DNA of 64,000 bases. Source: Paracoccus sp. S3-43. Lineage in GTDB: Bacteria; Pseudomonadota; Alphaproteobacteria; Rhodobacterales; Rhodobacteraceae. The notes beneath the pieces were generated by a model, which saw only the letters and a list, made by a program, of their open reading frames with translations, was not told the DNA's origin and searched no databases. The DNA is taken from NCBI RefSeq assembly GCF_029027965.1, contig NZ_CP119082.1:62001-126000 (forward strand), read 5' to 3'. Made by a program: the position numbers and the translations under genes. Numbering within the stretch: the stretch's first letter is position 1; every line of letters begins with the position of its first letter. Shown here piece by piece: positions 62,277 to 64,000 of the stretch.

Positions 62277-64000
62277 CGCTGCGGTCTCGTCATCAGCCAG
62301 ATCAGCCAGGGCGCGCCGATCAGCGACGCGAACAGGCCCAGCGGCAGTTCATAGGGAAAGCCCGCCATGCGCGCCCCGAAATCGGCGGCCAGCATCAGCG
62401 CGGCGCCGATCAGCGCCGCGCCGGTGACATGATCGCCGGGGCGCGCAAGGCCCAGGCGGCGGGCCATGTGGGGGGCCATCAGGCCGACGAAGGACAGCGG
62501 CCCGACCAGGACCGTGGCGGCCCCCGTGGCCATCCCGGCCAAGGCGGTCAGCAGCAGCCGCGCGCGGCGCAGGGGCAGGCCCAGCCCGCCCGCGACGCCG
62601 GTGCCCAGCGGCAGCATCGCCAGCCAGCGCCGCCCGGCCAGCGACCCGGCCCACAGCACCCCCGCCACCGCCGCCAGGGCCAGCGCGCCGGGCATGGTCA
62701 CGGCCGATGACGATCCCGACAGCCAGGCGAGGATCTGGAAGGATCGCATGTCGCCCACCGACATCGCCGCCGCCAGCACGGCCGAGGCCAGGGCCGAGAC
62801 CGCGATTCCCGCCAGCAGCACCCGTTCGGCGGGCATGTCGCGGCGGCTGACGAAAGCGGCGATCAGCGCCAGCGCCACCGCGCCCCCGGCCATCGTGCCC
62901 AGCGTCAGCGCCGCCGCCGTGGGCGCGGCCAGCAGATAGACCGCGCCCGCATAGCCCATCGCCGCGCCGCCCGACACGCCCAGCACCTCGGGCGAGGCGA
63001 GGGGGTTCGCGGTCAGCCGTTGCAGGATCGCCCCCGCCAGGGCCAGCGCCGCCCCGGCCGAAGTTGCCGCGATCAGGCGCGGCAGGCGCATCGGCAGGAA
63101 GGCCGCGAAGCTTTCGGCGTCCAGGATCGCCCAGCCGCCGGGCACCCGGCCGATCCAGACCAGCACCAGGGCCGCAATGATCAGGGCCACCGCCAGCCCG
63201 GCCAGCAGCGGCGCCGGGCGGTCGCGGCGGGGCGCGGGGCCTTCGGCGCGTTCCATTCCGGGCGGGGTGGATCCGCGCAGGCGCGGCAGCAGCCGGATCA
63301 GCAGCGGCCCGCCGATCAGCCCGGTCAGCGCGCCGGTCGGAAAGGTCTCGCCCAGGCGGTCCGCGACCAGCAGCACCAGCCCGTCGCAGACCGACAGGAT
63401 CAGCGCGCCGATCACCGGCGACAGGACCAGCAGGCGCGGGATCGACACCGCGCCCAGGGTGCGCGCCAAGGCGGGGGCGGCCAGGCCCACGAAGGCGATC
63501 AGCCCCAGTTCGGCGGATACGGCGGCGGCCAGGATCACCGCCACGCCGACCGCCAGCAGCCGCACCAGCGTGACGTTCAGGCCCAGGCCCGAAGCGCCCT
63601 CGACCCCCAGCGACAGCACGCGCAGCGGGCGCGCCAAAGCCGCGGCGGCGGCGGCCCCGAAGACCAGCACCCCCGCCAGCACCCGCACCCCCGACCAGTC
63701 CTGCTGGACCAGAGACCCGCCGTTCCAGATCACCAGCGACAGCAGGTATTGCCCCTGCGCCAGCGTCGTCGCGGTCGCCACGGCACTGGCCGTCATCCCG
63801 ACCAGCATCCCGGCGATCACCATCGTCACCGGAGCAAAGCCCCGCCGCGCGCCGATGGCCAGCACCAGCCCGGCGGCCAGCCCCGCCCCGGTCAGCGCCA
63901 CCGGCCAACGGCCCTGATCCAGCAGGCCCGGCGCCAGCATGGTCGCCATCACCAGTGCAAGCTGCGCGCCCGAGGAGATGCCCAGCGTGGTCGGGTCGGC
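62273..64000 (-). CDS. Fused iron-siderophore permease (FhuB-like), 5' end outside window
   Basis: 575 residues are visible and the frame is open through base 64000, so the N-terminus is missing. Two FecCD permease units are joined, as in FhuB: the first unit ends near visible residue 235, and after a charged linker (PPGMERAEGPAPRRD) the second begins with about ten more membrane spans. Seen: DPTTLGISSGAQ at the window edge (end of the first unit's third-helix region), LPRLIAATSAGAALALAGAI, ANPLASPEVLGVSGGA and GPLSFVGLMAPHMARRLG. It pairs with the FhuC-like ATPase downstream. The binding protein would be further right. Confidence 0.93.
   Translation of the reverse strand, partial: ADPTTLGISSGAQLALVMATMLAPGLLDQGRWPVALTGAGLAAGLVLAIGARRGFAPVTMVIAGMLVGMTASAVATATTLAQGQYLLSLVIWNGGSLVQQDWSGVRVLAGVLVFGAAAAAALARPLRVLSLGVEGASGLGLNVTLVRLLAVGVAVILAAAVSAELGLIAFVGLAAPALARTLGAVSIPRLLVLSPVIGALILSVCDGLVLLVADRLGETFPTGALTGLIGGPLLIRLLPRLRGSTPPGMERAEGPAPRRDRPAPLLAGLAVALIIAALVLVWIGRVPGGWAILDAESFAAFLPMRLPRLIAATSAGAALALAGAILQRLTANPLASPEVLGVSGGAAMGYAGAVYLLAAPTAAALTLGTMAGGAVALALIAAFVSRRDMPAERVLLAGIAVSALASAVLAAAMSVGDMRSFQILAWLSGSSSAVTMPGALALAAVAGVLWAGSLAGRRWLAMLPLGTGVAGGLGLPLRRARLLLTALAGMATGAATVLVGPLSFVGLMAPHMARRLGLARPGDHVTGAALIGAALMLAADFGARMAGFPYELPLGLFASLIGAPWLIWLMTRPQR

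Overview
The window is high-GC alphaproteobacterial chromosome, most like Paracoccus or a close relative in the Rhodobacteraceae. The evidence is the order rho-mnmE-mnmG-rsmG-parA-parB, the MFHVKQ start of MnmG, a complete PhyR-NepR-EcfG general stress module, a VPLPA-CTERM protein and a fused CysNC. No rRNA, tRNA, CRISPR array, insertion sequence or prophage was seen. The genus is an inference from gene content only.

Layout. 1-3307: the end of a molybdenum hydroxylase operon (large subunit, XdhC/PaoD-type chaperone, MocA-type nucleotidyltransferase). 3326-10571: the left flank of the replication origin, all on the minus strand (parB, parA, rsmG, mnmG, mnmE, rho, hemJ), with two perfect parS sites inside coding sequence. 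10572-11029: a gene-free region with three perfect DnaA boxes and an AT-rich stretch, which I call oriC. 11030-14098: the right flank on the plus strand (aroE, coaE, dnaQ, a YihY-type membrane protein). Transcription diverges from the origin. 14131-17582: general stress response island (phyR, divergent nepR-ecfG, HisKA_2 kinase). 17622-21645: Pqi/MCE lipid transport operon with PqiA split into two genes. 21735-27035: an unfamiliar cluster of a zinc-ribbon protein, a cytosolic subtilisin, a 74-residue protein and a PAP2/vanadium-haloperoxidase-like enzyme, divergent from a wHTH/TolB-like/TPR regulator.

27032-32691: an EEP-fold hydrolase, cysQ, a TldD/PmbA protein, a DUF2125-like secreted protein and a short crotonase. 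33024-35208: polar amino-acid ABC importer with a perfect EcfG-type promoter. 35205-36719: a small secreted protein (also with an EcfG-like promoter) and glucokinase. 36835-43220: tamA-tamB. 43221-43957: a possible RTX-like remnant and a DUF2218 protein. 43996-46853: sulfate activation (cysNC, cysD). 46972-50821: an Hsp70/YegD-like protein, an AI-2E family transporter and nhaA with a structured leader. 50893-64000: iron-siderophore island with a complete Fep-type ABC importer, a TonB receptor, an AraC regulator, a siderophore-interacting reductase carrying a DUF2218-like domain, a VPLPA-CTERM protein, an exporter-fold ABC transporter and a second importer (fhuC plus fused fhuB, cut by the window end).

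How the parts connect. ParA, ParB and parS segregate the origin that sits about 3 kb from the nearer parS. PhyR, NepR, EcfG and the kinase form one partner-switching circuit, and candidate EcfG promoters occur at two other operons in the window. CysD and CysNC make PAPS, and CysQ recycles its by-product PAP. TamA and TamB, and PqiA-C, serve the outer envelope. The strongest candidate for something undescribed is the 21735-27035 cluster.
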